Notes: a model not told the origin generated them from the sequence alone. A DNA stretch of 64,000 nucleotides from Pseudacidovorax sp. (GCF_017991995.1 NZ_JAGOPN010000010.1:62001-126000), one strand, 5' to 3'; counted from the stretch's first letter, positions 8,006 through 17,296 are shown. A program made the numbers and translations.

Positions 8006-9010
8006 CTACAGGTCGATCACCAGGCGCGGGCCCCTGGCGCGGGAGATGCAGATTTGCATCACCTGGCCGCCGTCCTTCTCGGCCTGCGACAGCACATAGT
8101 CGCGGTGGTCGATCTCGCCCTCGATCACCGGCACGGCGCACACGCCGCATTCGCCCCGCTTGCAGTCGTACAACGGGTCGCAGCCGTGTTCGATCAGGCA
8201 GTCCAGCAGGGTCTGGTCAGCGGGCACGGTGAAGCGCTGGCCCGATTGCGCCAGCTCGACCTCAAAGGGCTGGTCGCCCGCTTCCACCACCGGCGCGCTG
8301 AACAGCTCGAAGTGCACGCGGCCCGGCGCCCAGCCGCGGGCTTGCGTGGCGGCCAGCACGGCGTCGAGCAGCGGCTTGGGGCCGCAGACGTAGAGCGGCT
8401 CGTCGGCGGCCATGCCGTCCAGCAGCGTGCCGATGTCGAAGGTCGCGCCGCCCGCCTCGTCGTCGGCATGCAGGCGCAGGCCCTCGCCCAGCAGCGTCTG
8501 AAGCTCGTCGGCGAAAGCCAGCAGCGTGCGGCTGCGGCCGGCGTAGTGCAGTGCGACGGGCCGGCCCTCGGCACGACAGCGTGCGGCCATGCTGGCCAGT
8601 GGCGTGATGCCGATGCCACCGGCCAGCAGCACGGCGCGGGCCGGGCTGTCATCCAGGGGAAAGTCGTTGCGCGGCGGCTGCACGTTGATCGCGTCGCCGG
8701 GCTGCAGCGCCTGGTGCATGAAGCGCGAGCCGCCACGGCCGCCCTCCTCCCGCCGCACGGCGATGGTGTAGGCCGCGGGCGCGAAGCCCGGCGTGCCGGC
8801 CACGCCTTCCAGGTCGATCAGCGAATAGTGGCGCCAGTCGGCCTGGCCGTCGGGCAAGCGCACCTGCACCTGGATGTGGGCGCCGGGCGTCCAGCCGGGC
8901 AAGGCGGCGCCCTCGGCATGTTCGAGGCGCAGCAGGCGGATCAGCGGGTTGAGCAGGCGGGCCTCAGTCACGCGCAGCGGCAGGGTCGCGATGGCGGGCG
9001 ATGCGGTCAT
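8006..9010 (-). CDS. Oxygenase reductase, phthalate dioxygenase reductase type (FMN, NAD, 2Fe-2S)
   Basis: A 334-residue iron-sulfur flavoprotein reductase that passes electrons from NADH to the Rieske oxygenase. The N-terminal flavin domain (HYSLI), the NAD domain (GGIGITPLASM; CGPKPLLDAV) and the C-terminal plant-type ferredoxin domain (CKRGECGVC with a final Cys in MQICISRA) are in the order of phthalate dioxygenase reductase, the reverse of TphA1. It lies between iorB and the alpha subunit in one operon. Confidence 0.88.
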   Translation of the reverse strand: MTASPAIATLPLRVTEARLLNPLIRLLRLEHAEGAALPGWTPGAHIQVQVRLPDGQADWRHYSLIDLEGVAGTPGFAPAAYTIAVRREEGGRGGSRFMHQALQPGDAINVQPPRNDFPLDDSPARAVLLAGGIGITPLASMAARCRAEGRPVALHYAGRSRTLLAFADELQTLLGEGLRLHADDEAGGATFDIGTLLDGMAADEPLYVCGPKPLLDAVLAATQARGWAPGRVHFELFSAPVVEAGDQPFEVELAQSGQRFTVPADQTLLDCLIEHGCDPLYDCKRGECGVCAVPVIEGEIDHRDYVLSQAEKDGGQVMQICISRARGPRLVIDL

Positions 9011-9022
9011 GCGCGCTCCGCG

Positions 9023-10588
9023 TCAGGCCGGCAGGGCCATGGCAGCGACCGGCGGCGTGGCCTGGCCGGTCGCCGTGCTCGTGGTCGCCGCATGCTGCGC
9101 CAACGCAGCGTTGAGCGCATGGCCATGCTCGTCGGCCAGCGCGGCCTCGCGCCATGCGCGCAGCGTGGCGGGCGCGAGCGTAGGACCGGCTTCGCGCCAG
9201 GCAGCGATCACGGTGTCGTAGTTGCGCACGCCACGCTCGTGGGTGTCGCTGTAGCCCTTCACCAGCTTCTGGCAGCGGGCCAGTTCCACCGCGAGTTCCG
9301 GCGAGGCGGCGGCCGCGTCGCGCAGGCCCTGCAGCCATTGCGCGATGCGGCCGTTCTCCTCCGCATAGCGGATGGTGCTGCGGCGCCAGCGGCGGGCGAA
9401 GGCCACGGCCGACAGCAGCAGGAAGCCATGCACCGAGCTGGTCTGCACGACGCGGCCCTTCTTCGTCATGCCCTCCACCAACCGGCGCGGCGCGCCCGAG
9501 CCCATGAGCCAGCGGCCGATGCCGCCGGGCAGGGTCTCGCAGATCTCGCGCAGGCCCGGGTGCATGTATTCGTTGATCGCGATCACCTGGTCGGCGTTGA
9601 CGCCGGTCTCCTGCTTCACGCGGGCGAAGCGGCTGGAGCGGGTCTTGAGCTGGGCGACGCGCGCCGTGTCTTCGTAGCTCATCCACAGGGCCAGGTGGCG
9701 CGCCGTCTCGCAGGCCAGCGTGCGGGCCGCGTCGTCGGGCAGTTGGCAGACCTCGGCCATGCGGTCGAGGTAGAGCGCGGCATAGGCCACGTCCTGGTAG
9801 TCGACGAGGCGACGCAGGCCTTCGAGCATCAGCGGCTGGGCCTGGACCGGAAACTCGCCATAGAGGCGCGTCAACAGCGCCTGGATGGCCGGATCGGAGG
9901 AGTCCGCGCGCGGCGTGGCCGGCGCTGCCGCCTCAGTCTGGGCAGGCATTTCGCCGGCCTGCGCCCGGGCGAAAGCCGCGCCGAAGGCCTTCAGACTGGG
10001 CTTCACGCCGACACCGCCCCGCTCGATGGTGGCCTCGAACTGTTCGCGGGCGAAGGGCAGCACGCCGGTGCCCGCCAGCGCGCCGAAGAGCACCGCGCTG
10101 ATCACGCTGCCGTTCTGCGCCGCGGCCTCGGCCATGTCGAAGCGCACGAAGCGCTGCGCGGCCTGCTCCGCGTGGGCCAGCAGCTGCGCGCTGTCCACCC
10201 GGCCGTCGCCCAAGGCGCTCTTCTCGGCGATCGAATAGACGCGGTGGGTGGACGCGACCAGGGTGGTGCGGTCGGGCGTGACCAGCCCGCGCTGCACGGC
10301 GCGGCCGGCTTCCATCAGCTCGGAGCACAGCACCACGTCGACGTCGCCCGGCAGCGGCATCAGCGCCAGCACGGGCTGGCCGCCGTCGGCATGGGCCTGC
10401 GCCTCGGGGTACATCTCCACGTAGTAGATGGTGGCGCCGGTGCGCTGCGCCACGCCCGGCACCGAGGTGGTCTGCGCGATCCAGCCGTTGGCCTCGCCCA
10501 GGTCCACCAGCCAGTCGGCCAGCACGCCGCCGCCCTCGCCGCCCATGGCGAGGATGGCGATCTTGATGGGTTGCTGCTGTTGCGTCAT
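9023..10588 (-). CDS. iorB: Indolepyruvate oxidoreductase subunit beta, long form
   Basis: A 521-residue protein. Residues about 1-200 form the 2-oxoacid:ferredoxin oxidoreductase gamma-type domain (AILAMGGEGGGVLADWLVDL; RTGATIYYVE), and the remaining 300 residues are the extra C-terminal domain found in proteobacterial long IorB proteins. With IorA it oxidatively decarboxylates arylpyruvates such as indolepyruvate to aryl-acetyl-CoA, reducing ferredoxin or another carrier. Start 10588 has GGAG at good spacing. It follows iorA by 19 nt. In an aerobic oxygenase locus it may act on a 2-oxo-acid intermediate. Confidence 0.8.
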   Translation of the reverse strand: MTQQQQPIKIAILAMGGEGGGVLADWLVDLGEANGWIAQTTSVPGVAQRTGATIYYVEMYPEAQAHADGGQPVLALMPLPGDVDVVLCSELMEAGRAVQRGLVTPDRTTLVASTHRVYSIAEKSALGDGRVDSAQLLAHAEQAAQRFVRFDMAEAAAQNGSVISAVLFGALAGTGVLPFAREQFEATIERGGVGVKPSLKAFGAAFARAQAGEMPAQTEAAAPATPRADSSDPAIQALLTRLYGEFPVQAQPLMLEGLRRLVDYQDVAYAALYLDRMAEVCQLPDDAARTLACETARHLALWMSYEDTARVAQLKTRSSRFARVKQETGVNADQVIAINEYMHPGLREICETLPGGIGRWLMGSGAPRRLVEGMTKKGRVVQTSSVHGFLLLSAVAFARRWRRSTIRYAEENGRIAQWLQGLRDAAAASPELAVELARCQKLVKGYSDTHERGVRNYDTVIAAWREAGPTLAPATLRAWREAALADEHGHALNAALAQHAATTSTATGQATPPVAAMALPA

Positions 10589-10607
10589 GTCGAACTCCTG
10601 CTTCGCA

Positions 10608-12779
10608 TCAGAACGCCAGGCGCGCCCGGCGCTCGGCGTCGCGGCGCTGCATCCAGCCGATGACGGCACCGCGCACGCGCTCGCGCAGCCGGTCCCAGCC
10701 GGTGGGGTTGCTCACCACCTGCGCCTTGTAGAAGGAGGGGCACAGCACCGCCGCATGCGACACCTCGCCGCACACGCCGCAGCCCACGCAGCTGTCCATC
10801 ACGGCGGCCACGGGCTCCTGGCGCAGCGGATCGGGGTTGGGCTTGATCGACAGCGACGGGCAGCCCGACAGGCGGATGCAGGAATGGTCGCCGGTGCAGG
10901 TGTCCGGGTCGACGCCGAACTTCTCGCGCACCATGCGCTTGCCGTCGGCGATGGCCTTGCGCACCAGCGGCTTTTCGCGCCGCTGGCGGTTGAGCATGCA
11001 CTCGGACTGGGCAATGATGACCTTCGGGCCCTTGTCCTTCGTGGTCAGCGCTTCCTTGAGCGTGTCGCGCATGCCGGCCACGTCGTAGGTGCGGCGCAGC
11101 GTCCTGACCCATTTGACGCCCACCCCGCGCACCGCCTGCTCGATCTCGTGGCCGGTGCTGCGCGTGGCGTTGACGGCCTTGGACGACAGGATGTCCTGCC
11201 CGCCAGTGGCCGAGGTGTAGTTGTTGTCGACCACCACCGTGAGGTTGTCGCTCTGGTTGAACACCGCATTGGCGATGCCGCTGGTCAGGCCGTTGTGCCA
11301 GAAGCCGCCGTCGCCCATCACCGCGATGGCGCGCTTGTCGGCCTGGGTGTTGAGCGCCGCCGCGCCGGCCGCCCCCAGGCCGTAGCCCATGGTGGTGTTG
11401 CCGATGTTGAACGGCGGCAGGATGGAGAACAGGTGGCAGCCGATATCGGCCGACACATGGTGCTGGCCCAGCTCGCGCTGCACCAGCTTCATGGCGCTGA
11501 AGATGGGCCGCTCGGGACAGCCGGTGCAGAAGCCCGGCGGTCGCGCATGCACGCTGCGCTCCAGCGGCATCAGCTGCGCCTCGCTGATGAGCGGGATGAT
11601 CTTGCGCGGCCTGGCGGGCACCACCTCGGCGGACGCGGCCTTGGGCGCGAGGCGGCCGTAGCGCTCGCAGAAGGCGCGCGTGCCGGCCATCACGGCCTGG
11701 GCCGTGTACTCGCCCGCCACGGGCAGCAGGTCCTTGCCATGCAGCGCGGTGCTGCTGCCGGCCTGGCGCAGGATGGTGGCGATGTTCTGCTCGACGAAGT
11801 TGGGCTGGCCTTCTTCGACCACCAGCACGGCGCGCTTGCCTTCGCAGAAGCGCCGCACCTCGCTGTCGATGACCGGGTAGGCCACGTTCATCACGTACAG
11901 CGGCACCCTGGAGCGGCCATACACGTCGGCCAGGCCCAGGCGCTCCAGCGCCCGTACCTGCGTGTTGTAGCAACCGCCCTGCACGATGATGCCGATGTCG
12001 TCGGCGCCCTCGGCGAAGAACTCGTTGAGGCCGCGCTCCTCGATGAATCGCACGGCCGCGGGCCAGCGCTTCTTGATCTTCTCCTGCTCGTGCAGGAAGC
12101 TCGCAGGAGGCAGCACGATGCGGTCGACGTCGCGCTGCGGGTTCTCCAGCGCCTCCTTCAGCGTGAAGCTGGCGCGGCGGTTGTCGGAGGCGGTGAACTG
12201 GCCGTGTACGTGGCAGGCACGGATGCGCAGTTGCAGCATCACCGGCGTGTTGCTGGCCTCGGAGAGTTCGAAGCCGGTCTTCACGGCCTGCACGATGCTG
12301 GGCAGGTTGGGCCGCGGATCGAGCATCCACATCTGCGACTTCATGGCGAAGGCATGGCTGCGCTCCTGCATGATGGAGGACCCTTCGCCGTAGTCCTCGC
12401 CCACGATGATGAGCGCGCCGCCGGTAACGCCACCGGAGGCCAGGTTGGCCAGCGCGTCCGACGCCACATTGGTGCCCACCGTGGCCTTGAAGGTCACGGC
12501 GCCGCGCAGCGGATAGTTGACCGAAGCGGCCAGCGTTGCTGCGGCCGTCGCCTCGCTGGCGCTGTTCTCGAAGCGGATGCCGTGGTCGGCGAGGATGTCC
12601 TGCGCATCGGCCAGCACGTCCATCAGGTGCGAGATGGGTGCGCCCTGGTAGCCGGCGACGTACGAAACGCCCGACTCCAGCAAGGCCTTGGTGACGGCCA
12701 GAATGCCCTCACCGCGAAAGGTCTCGCCTTCGGCAAGACGCAGCTTCTTCACTTCTTCGACGAACGAACGCTCGGCCAT
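10608..12779 (-). CDS. iorA: Indolepyruvate ferredoxin oxidoreductase subunit alpha
   Basis: A 723-residue thiamine-diphosphate enzyme. The N-terminal pyrimidine-binding region (GYQGAPISHLMD ... ENSASEATA), the ThDP motif GDGGFWHNG followed by NNYTSATGG, and C-terminal 4Fe-4S ligands (CTGDHSCIRLSGC; CVGCGVCGEV ... CPSF) are all visible. The length fits the alpha subunits. It is the first gene of the ten-gene minus-strand operon and is divergent from marR; the 142-nt gap between them carries the candidate operator at 12844-12855. Confidence 0.86.
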   Translation of the reverse strand: MAERSFVEEVKKLRLAEGETFRGEGILAVTKALLESGVSYVAGYQGAPISHLMDVLADAQDILADHGIRFENSASEATAAATLAASVNYPLRGAVTFKATVGTNVASDALANLASGGVTGGALIIVGEDYGEGSSIMQERSHAFAMKSQMWMLDPRPNLPSIVQAVKTGFELSEASNTPVMLQLRIRACHVHGQFTASDNRRASFTLKEALENPQRDVDRIVLPPASFLHEQEKIKKRWPAAVRFIEERGLNEFFAEGADDIGIIVQGGCYNTQVRALERLGLADVYGRSRVPLYVMNVAYPVIDSEVRRFCEGKRAVLVVEEGQPNFVEQNIATILRQAGSSTALHGKDLLPVAGEYTAQAVMAGTRAFCERYGRLAPKAASAEVVPARPRKIIPLISEAQLMPLERSVHARPPGFCTGCPERPIFSAMKLVQRELGQHHVSADIGCHLFSILPPFNIGNTTMGYGLGAAGAAALNTQADKRAIAVMGDGGFWHNGLTSGIANAVFNQSDNLTVVVDNNYTSATGGQDILSSKAVNATRSTGHEIEQAVRGVGVKWVRTLRRTYDVAGMRDTLKEALTTKDKGPKVIIAQSECMLNRQRREKPLVRKAIADGKRMVREKFGVDPDTCTGDHSCIRLSGCPSLSIKPNPDPLRQEPVAAVMDSCVGCGVCGEVSHAAVLCPSFYKAQVVSNPTGWDRLRERVRGAVIGWMQRRDAERRARLAF

Positions 12780-12843
12780 GGGACTGCTCTCCTGGGAAAC
12801 GCGTACGGCGCTTCCAATCGTGGGGTGGCAAGATCCAACTCTA

Positions 12844-12855
12844 TTTAGACCTGAA
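12844..12855. promoter_or_regulatory. Candidate MarR operator between iorA and marR
   Basis: TTTAGACCTGAA lies 65 nt before iorA and 67 nt before marR in an unusually AT-rich patch. It shares TTTAG-n-C-n-T-n-AA with the site at 375-386. Control of both divergent genes by the MarR protein is typical of the family. The exact operator needs footprinting; support here is only the repeat and its placement. Confidence 0.4.
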
Positions 12856-12921
12856 TCTATTCACAATCATGCATTACCCTAGCCAAGCAATCGGTATGCC
12901 AGGGAGAGGATCATTCCGGCC

Positions 12922-13398
12922 ATGACATTGCACGCCCCCGAATCGCGCCTGTTCGTCGACGACTACCTGCCCGCCCTGCTGGCGCAGGCGAGCCAGCTGA
13001 TCTCCGGCGAGTTCCACAAGGTCGCGCGGCAACACGGGTTTTCGGTGTCCGAATGGCGGGTGATGGCCTCGCTGGCGGATGGCGAGGCCATCAGCATCGG
13101 CGACCTGGCCCAGGTGACCGTGACCAAGCAGCCCACGGTGACGCGCCTGCTCGACCGCATGGAGGCCAAGGGCCAGGTGGAGCGCCTGCCCCATGAGAGT
13201 GACCGCCGCATCACGCTGGTGCGCATCACGCGTCAGGGCGCCGAGGCCGTGGCCCATCTCATGAAGCTCGCACGCGAGCATGAGCACCGCGTGCTGGAGC
13301 CCTTCGGCCTGCAACGGGCAGAGGAGCTGAAGAAGACATTGCGGCAGATGATCGCGCTGCACGCGGACCAGGCCGAGAACAGTGAAGAGGCAGAGTGA
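12922..13398 (+). CDS. MarR-family transcriptional regulator
   Basis: A 158-residue winged-helix repressor. The DNA-recognition region reads SIGDLAQVTVTKQPTVTRLLDRME (split here by family logic into helix, turn and recognition helix), followed by the wing segment ESDRRITLVRIT with the conserved Asp-Arg. It is transcribed away from iorA. MarR proteins of catabolic loci are usually released from DNA by a pathway substrate or CoA ester, so it probably controls the iorA-to-SDR operon. Confidence 0.85.
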   Translation: MTLHAPESRLFVDDYLPALLAQASQLISGEFHKVARQHGFSVSEWRVMASLADGEAISIGDLAQVTVTKQPTVTRLLDRMEAKGQVERLPHESDRRITLVRITRQGAEAVAHLMKLAREHEHRVLEPFGLQRAEELKKTLRQMIALHADQAENSEEAE

Positions 13399-13474
13399 AT
13401 GCCGCTGACGTGACGCCCCATCGCTGCCACTGCAGCGCAAGGTGCGCACCGATGCCGGCGCCGGTTCGTGGCTT

Positions 13475-14341
13475 TCAGTCGAAGGCCAGCACGGCCCGGC
13501 CGCGGTGCCCGCGCTGGCCGATCCAGGCCAGCGCCTGCGGTGCCTGCGCCAGCGCGAAGCGCTGCGTGGCCAGGCTCAGGCGGCCATCGCGCAGCAGTTC
13601 CAGCAGCTGCGGCGCCGCCGCCCGGCCCTGCGCCTCGCGGCGGTACATGTTGAGCGGCAGCAGCCGCACGTCCCGCTGCATCAAGAGCGGCAGCGACAGG
13701 CTCACCTGCTCGCCCGCGGTGTAGCCCACCAGCACGATGCGGCCACCCGGCGCGATGGCCGACAGCGCCTGCTCCAGCACCGGGCCGCCGACGGTGTCGA
13801 CCAGCAGGTCCACCGGCTCCGTGGCACTGGGCGCTTCGACGAGGTCGGCACCCCATGCGTGCGCCAGTTGCCGCGTGATGCTGCCGACGGCGCCGCTGGC
13901 GCCCATGACGCCCACGCGCTCGCCAGCCTGCATGTCCGCCACATGGCGCAGCGCCACCCAGGCCGAGGTGCAGGGCGAGAAGAAGGCGGAACCCAGCGCC
14001 ATGTCCATGCCTTCCGGCAGCAGGCCGATGGCCTCGTCCGGCGCGTCGATCAGTTCGCACCACGTCCCGTCGCGCCGCGTGCCAAGTCCGCCACCGCGCA
14101 GCCACACGCTCGCGCCGGGCGCAAAGTGTTCCGATTGCACGACCACACCCGCGGCCTCCACGCCCGGCGTGTAGGGCAGCGGCGGCGGCGACAGGAAGCC
14201 GCCGCCCATTACGGTGCGGTCCACATGGGCCACGGTCGCAGCCGCCGTCCGCACCAGCGTGTGGCCGGCGCGCGGCTGCGGATCGGCCACCTCTTCCAGC
14301 ACCGGCGGCTGGCCCCAGGCATGGACGCGCCAGGCCTTCAT
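13475..14341 (-). CDS. Zinc-independent alcohol dehydrogenase/quinone oxidoreductase family protein
   Basis: A 288-residue MDR-superfamily oxidoreductase. It has the GroES-like N-terminal part (PYTPGVEAAGVV) and a Rossmann motif (GVMGASGAVGSI), but no zinc-ligand Cys cluster, which points to NADPH:quinone or enoyl reductase activity. It is the last gene of a four-gene operon and overlaps the upstream hydrolase gene by 4 nt. It is somewhat shorter than the usual 320-340 residues. Substrate unknown. Confidence 0.8.
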   Translation of the reverse strand: MKAWRVHAWGQPPVLEEVADPQPRAGHTLVRTAAATVAHVDRTVMGGGFLSPPPLPYTPGVEAAGVVVQSEHFAPGASVWLRGGGLGTRRDGTWCELIDAPDEAIGLLPEGMDMALGSAFFSPCTSAWVALRHVADMQAGERVGVMGASGAVGSITRQLAHAWGADLVEAPSATEPVDLLVDTVGGPVLEQALSAIAPGGRIVLVGYTAGEQVSLSLPLLMQRDVRLLPLNMYRREAQGRAAAPQLLELLRDGRLSLATQRFALAQAPQALAWIGQRGHRGRAVLAFD

Positions 14342-15144
14342 GCCGGCAACCCGGAGAGGAAGCCATGGACCGCCGCCGCGAAGGCCTCGGGCATCTGATC
14401 GGGCAGCGGGACCATGCCGCCTTCGATCTCGAGCAGCGTGGCGCGGGGCAGGTGATGCATCCATTCCTGCGCATGCGGCGCAGCGAAGGGATCGGCCGTC
14501 GCACGCAGGATGCACACGGCCTGCGTGAGCAGGCCGATGCGGTCCTCCATGCGGTATGCGGCCACGGCGCGGTGCCCGGCCTCGGGGTCGGCCACGGCCA
14601 GCGCGTCGCGCACGAAGGCTTCGAGCAGCTCGGGTCGGCCTGGCGGATAGAAGCCCTGGCGCCGCTGCCACAGCGCCATCAGGTGGCTGCCGTCGGTGCT
14701 GGGCGCCACCTCGTCGATGGGCGGGCGCGCGGCGCGCGCCTGGCGAAAGGCCGCATCGGTGAATGGCGTGGACGACAGCACGAGCGACGCCACACGCGCA
14801 GGCGCCAGCGCTGCCAGCTCGATGGCGACCACACCGCCGGTGTGATGGCCGACCACATGCACACGCGGCAACTGCAGCGCGTCGATCAGCTCGCGCGCGA
14901 CGCGCGCGAAGTGTTCGATGGAGGCCGGCCCCTCGCCCGCCGCCGAGTCCCCGAACCCGGCCGTATCCATGGCGATCGCATGCCAGTGCCGGCCCAGCAG
15001 CGGCAGCACCCCCGCGTACTCGCGCCAGCTGCGCGGCGACTGGTGCAGCAGCAGCACCGCGGGTGCGGCCGGGTCGCCGCAGGCGGCATGGTGCACCTGG
15101 CCCACCGACAGGTCGGTGAAGGCGCGGCGGATCACAGGGCTCAT
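14338..15144 (-). CDS. Alpha/beta hydrolase
   Basis: A 268-residue soluble alpha/beta hydrolase. LLLHQSPRSW forms the oxyanion region. The nucleophile elbow position reads VVGHHTGGVVA, giving His in place of the usual Ser/Cys/Asp nucleophile (G-H-H-T-G), a notable substitution that could mean altered chemistry. A C-terminal Asp (RATADPFA) and a His region remain. The start overlaps the upstream dehydrogenase stop (ATGA). No export signal. Confidence 0.75.
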   Translation of the reverse strand: MSPVIRRAFTDLSVGQVHHAACGDPAAPAVLLLHQSPRSWREYAGVLPLLGRHWHAIAMDTAGFGDSAAGEGPASIEHFARVARELIDALQLPRVHVVGHHTGGVVAIELAALAPARVASLVLSSTPFTDAAFRQARAARPPIDEVAPSTDGSHLMALWQRRQGFYPPGRPELLEAFVRDALAVADPEAGHRAVAAYRMEDRIGLLTQAVCILRATADPFAAPHAQEWMHHLPRATLLEIEGGMVPLPDQMPEAFAAAVHGFLSGLPA

Positions 15145-16184
15145 GCCAGCGTCTCGTCCTGCGGCCCGCGCCACAGGCCGGCGCTGCGCAACTGGGCCAG
15201 CGTGCGGGCAAGCACGTCGGCACGGTAGGCGGCCAGGTCGCGGCCTTCATAGGCATAGAAGCCACTGCCGGTCTTCAGGCCCAGGCGCTGCTGGCGCACC
15301 ATGTCCTCGACGATGGCAGGCGCGGCATAGCGTGCCGGGTCGATGGTCTGCGACATCTCGCGGCTGGCGTGGTGCAGGATGTCGCAGCCGCCGAAGTCGA
15401 TGAACTCCACCACGCCCAGTGCTGCGAAGCGCAGGCCCAGGCCGAAGCGGGTGGCCTTGTCGATCTCCTCGGCGGTGGCGGCGCCCTCCTCCACCATGCG
15501 GGCCGCCTCGTTCATCACCAGCGCCTGCAGGCGCGGCACGATGTAGCCCGGTGTGGGGCCGCAGACCACGGGCAGCTTGCCGATGGCCTCCAGCAGTGCC
15601 TTGGTGCGGGCCAGCACTTCGGCGTCGGTGCCGTCGTGGCAGCTCAGCTCCACCACCGGGATCACATAGGCCGGATTGAGCCAGTGCATGTTGAGGAAGC
15701 GCTGCGGCCGACGCACCAGCGCCGCCAGCTGCGTCACCAGGATGCTGCTGGTGGTGGAGGTGAGTATGGCGTCGTCCCGGCAATGGCGGTTGAGCCAGTC
15801 AAAGGCCTCGCGTTTGGCCTCCATCGTCTCGGGCACGCCCTCGAAGACCAGCTCGGCGGCAGCAAGGGCGGCGGGCGCTTCGTCCACGCGCACCAGTTGC
15901 ACGCGGGCGGCGATGGGCGCGACCTGCGCTTCGCGCAACACGCCCTGGCGGGCCAGGCCGCGCAGGGCGCCCTCGATCTCGGCCGTGGCTTCGGCCGTCA
16001 GGCGCGCCCAGGCTTCGTCGCTGCGCGGGCGCAGGTCGACGAGGGCGATGCGGTGGCCGGCGTAGGCGAAGGCGATGGCGATGCCGCGGCCCATGCGGCC
16101 GGCGCCGACGGCGACGAAACGTGGCAGTGGCGCCGTCGCGGTGGACTCGCGGGCAGACGCGATGGGCGTCGGCTCATTCGCCAT
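15141..16184 (-). CDS. 3-hydroxyacyl-CoA dehydrogenase family protein
   Basis: A 347-residue NAD-dependent dehydrogenase. The Rossmann motif VGAGRMGRGIAIAFA, the STTSSI and HWLNPAYVIPVVEL motifs, and the C-terminal helical domain (FGLGLRFAALGVVEFID) match single-domain 3-hydroxyacyl-CoA or 3-hydroxyacid dehydrogenases. It overlaps the upstream octopine-dehydrogenase-type gene by 11 nt. It probably oxidises a beta-hydroxy acid or its CoA ester. Confidence 0.85.
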   Translation of the reverse strand: MANEPTPIASARESTATAPLPRFVAVGAGRMGRGIAIAFAYAGHRIALVDLRPRSDEAWARLTAEATAEIEGALRGLARQGVLREAQVAPIAARVQLVRVDEAPAALAAAELVFEGVPETMEAKREAFDWLNRHCRDDAILTSTTSSILVTQLAALVRRPQRFLNMHWLNPAYVIPVVELSCHDGTDAEVLARTKALLEAIGKLPVVCGPTPGYIVPRLQALVMNEAARMVEEGAATAEEIDKATRFGLGLRFAALGVVEFIDFGGCDILHHASREMSQTIDPARYAAPAIVEDMVRQQRLGLKTGSGFYAYEGRDLAAYRADVLARTLAQLRSAGLWRGPQDETLA

Positions 16185-17247
16185 CGTGCAGCCGCTGCGT
16201 CAGCGCCTTACGGGACAGCGACGCCAGACCCAGCGCCTCGAAGCTGCGCGGCCCCTGCCGCAGGTCGCGCCCCAGGAAGCCGCCGACGATGGCCAGCAGC
16301 CCATGCGCGATGGGTGCATCCACACCCGCATGCCGCGCAGCCGAGGCCAGGAAGGCCAGGCCGAGCTCGGTGTCCTCGGTGATGTAGCGGTGGCCGTAAA
16401 GGTCGATGTTCTCGCGCCAGTCGCCGGACTTCACCAGCTGCTTATGCGCATCGCCGTACATCCAGCGGTCGTTGTTGTAGTGGTCGGCCAACGGATAGTG
16501 CGGCGCGCCCTGGCCGAAGGCCTCGCGCACGGCGATGCGCTCCTGGTCCAGGCGATCGGTCACCTCGCGCACGGCGCGCTGCGTGCCTTCGTTGTGGATG
16601 TCCCACCGCTCGAAGTGCTGCAGAGGCGCGGCATTCATCACCATCAGCGGCGGGTGAATGATCGGCCCCGCGTTCATCAGCGCGCCCGAGAGCGCATCGC
16701 CGCAGCCGTGCACCGCGGGATAGGCGCCGCGGATCACGTCGATGGCCCGCTCGGCATGGCGCGCCGGATAGACGCCCGTCGGCAGGCGGATCGCGCGGAT
16801 GGTGACGTTGACCTCGCGCTCGCCATGCTTGCGCGCGAGGTAGGGCAGCGTGCCGGTCTCGGCCCAGGCCACATCCGCGCGGTTGCCGGCCTCGCGCACG
16901 ATACGCGCCATGACCACGCTGCCGAAGGTGCCCGGCGGCAGAAAGACCACCTGGCCATCGACCAGATGCGGCGCCATGGCGCGGGCGATGTCGGCCTGGG
17001 CGGTGGCCGGCACCGGCACCACGATCAGCTCGGCGTCGCGCAGGGCCTCGCCGATGTCGGCCGTGGCCAGGGCGATGGGCACGTCGCGTGCCCCGGCCGC
17101 GTCCTTCAGGCGGATGCTCCCCGCCTCGACCACCGGCTGCAGCGCCTGCGCGCCCCGGCGCCACAGCCGCACTTCGTGGCCGGCCTCCGACAGATCGGCG
17201 GCCGCGGCGTAGCAGCCGTGCCCTCCACCCAATACCGCAATCCTCAT
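16174..17247 (-). CDS. NAD/NADP octopine/nopaline dehydrogenase family protein
   Basis: A 357-residue dehydrogenase with an N-terminal MRIAVLGGGHGCYAAAADL nucleotide-binding motif and the C-terminal octopine/nopaline dehydrogenase domain (GPIIHPPLMVMNA is characteristic). These enzymes make or oxidise opine-like N-carboxyalkyl amino acids, or act as ketopantoate-like reductases. Start 17247 has AGGAG upstream. It is the first gene of the operon served by the promoter at 17297-17325. Confidence 0.8.
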   Translation of the reverse strand: MRIAVLGGGHGCYAAAADLSEAGHEVRLWRRGAQALQPVVEAGSIRLKDAAGARDVPIALATADIGEALRDAELIVVPVPATAQADIARAMAPHLVDGQVVFLPPGTFGSVVMARIVREAGNRADVAWAETGTLPYLARKHGEREVNVTIRAIRLPTGVYPARHAERAIDVIRGAYPAVHGCGDALSGALMNAGPIIHPPLMVMNAAPLQHFERWDIHNEGTQRAVREVTDRLDQERIAVREAFGQGAPHYPLADHYNNDRWMYGDAHKQLVKSGDWRENIDLYGHRYITEDTELGLAFLASAARHAGVDAPIAHGLLAIVGGFLGRDLRQGPRSFEALGLASLSRKALTQRLHDGE

Positions 17248-17296
17248 GTCTGCTCCTGGTGTGGCTGGCGGACGAGGGTCTGCCGAGGCCATATAA

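Noticed and set aside
7967-10663. Very long plus-strand open frame (898 codons) opposite the reductase and iorB genes
   Set aside because: It is antisense to well-supported genes, has a His/Arg/Gly-rich composition typical of GC-rich shadow frames, and shows no domain.
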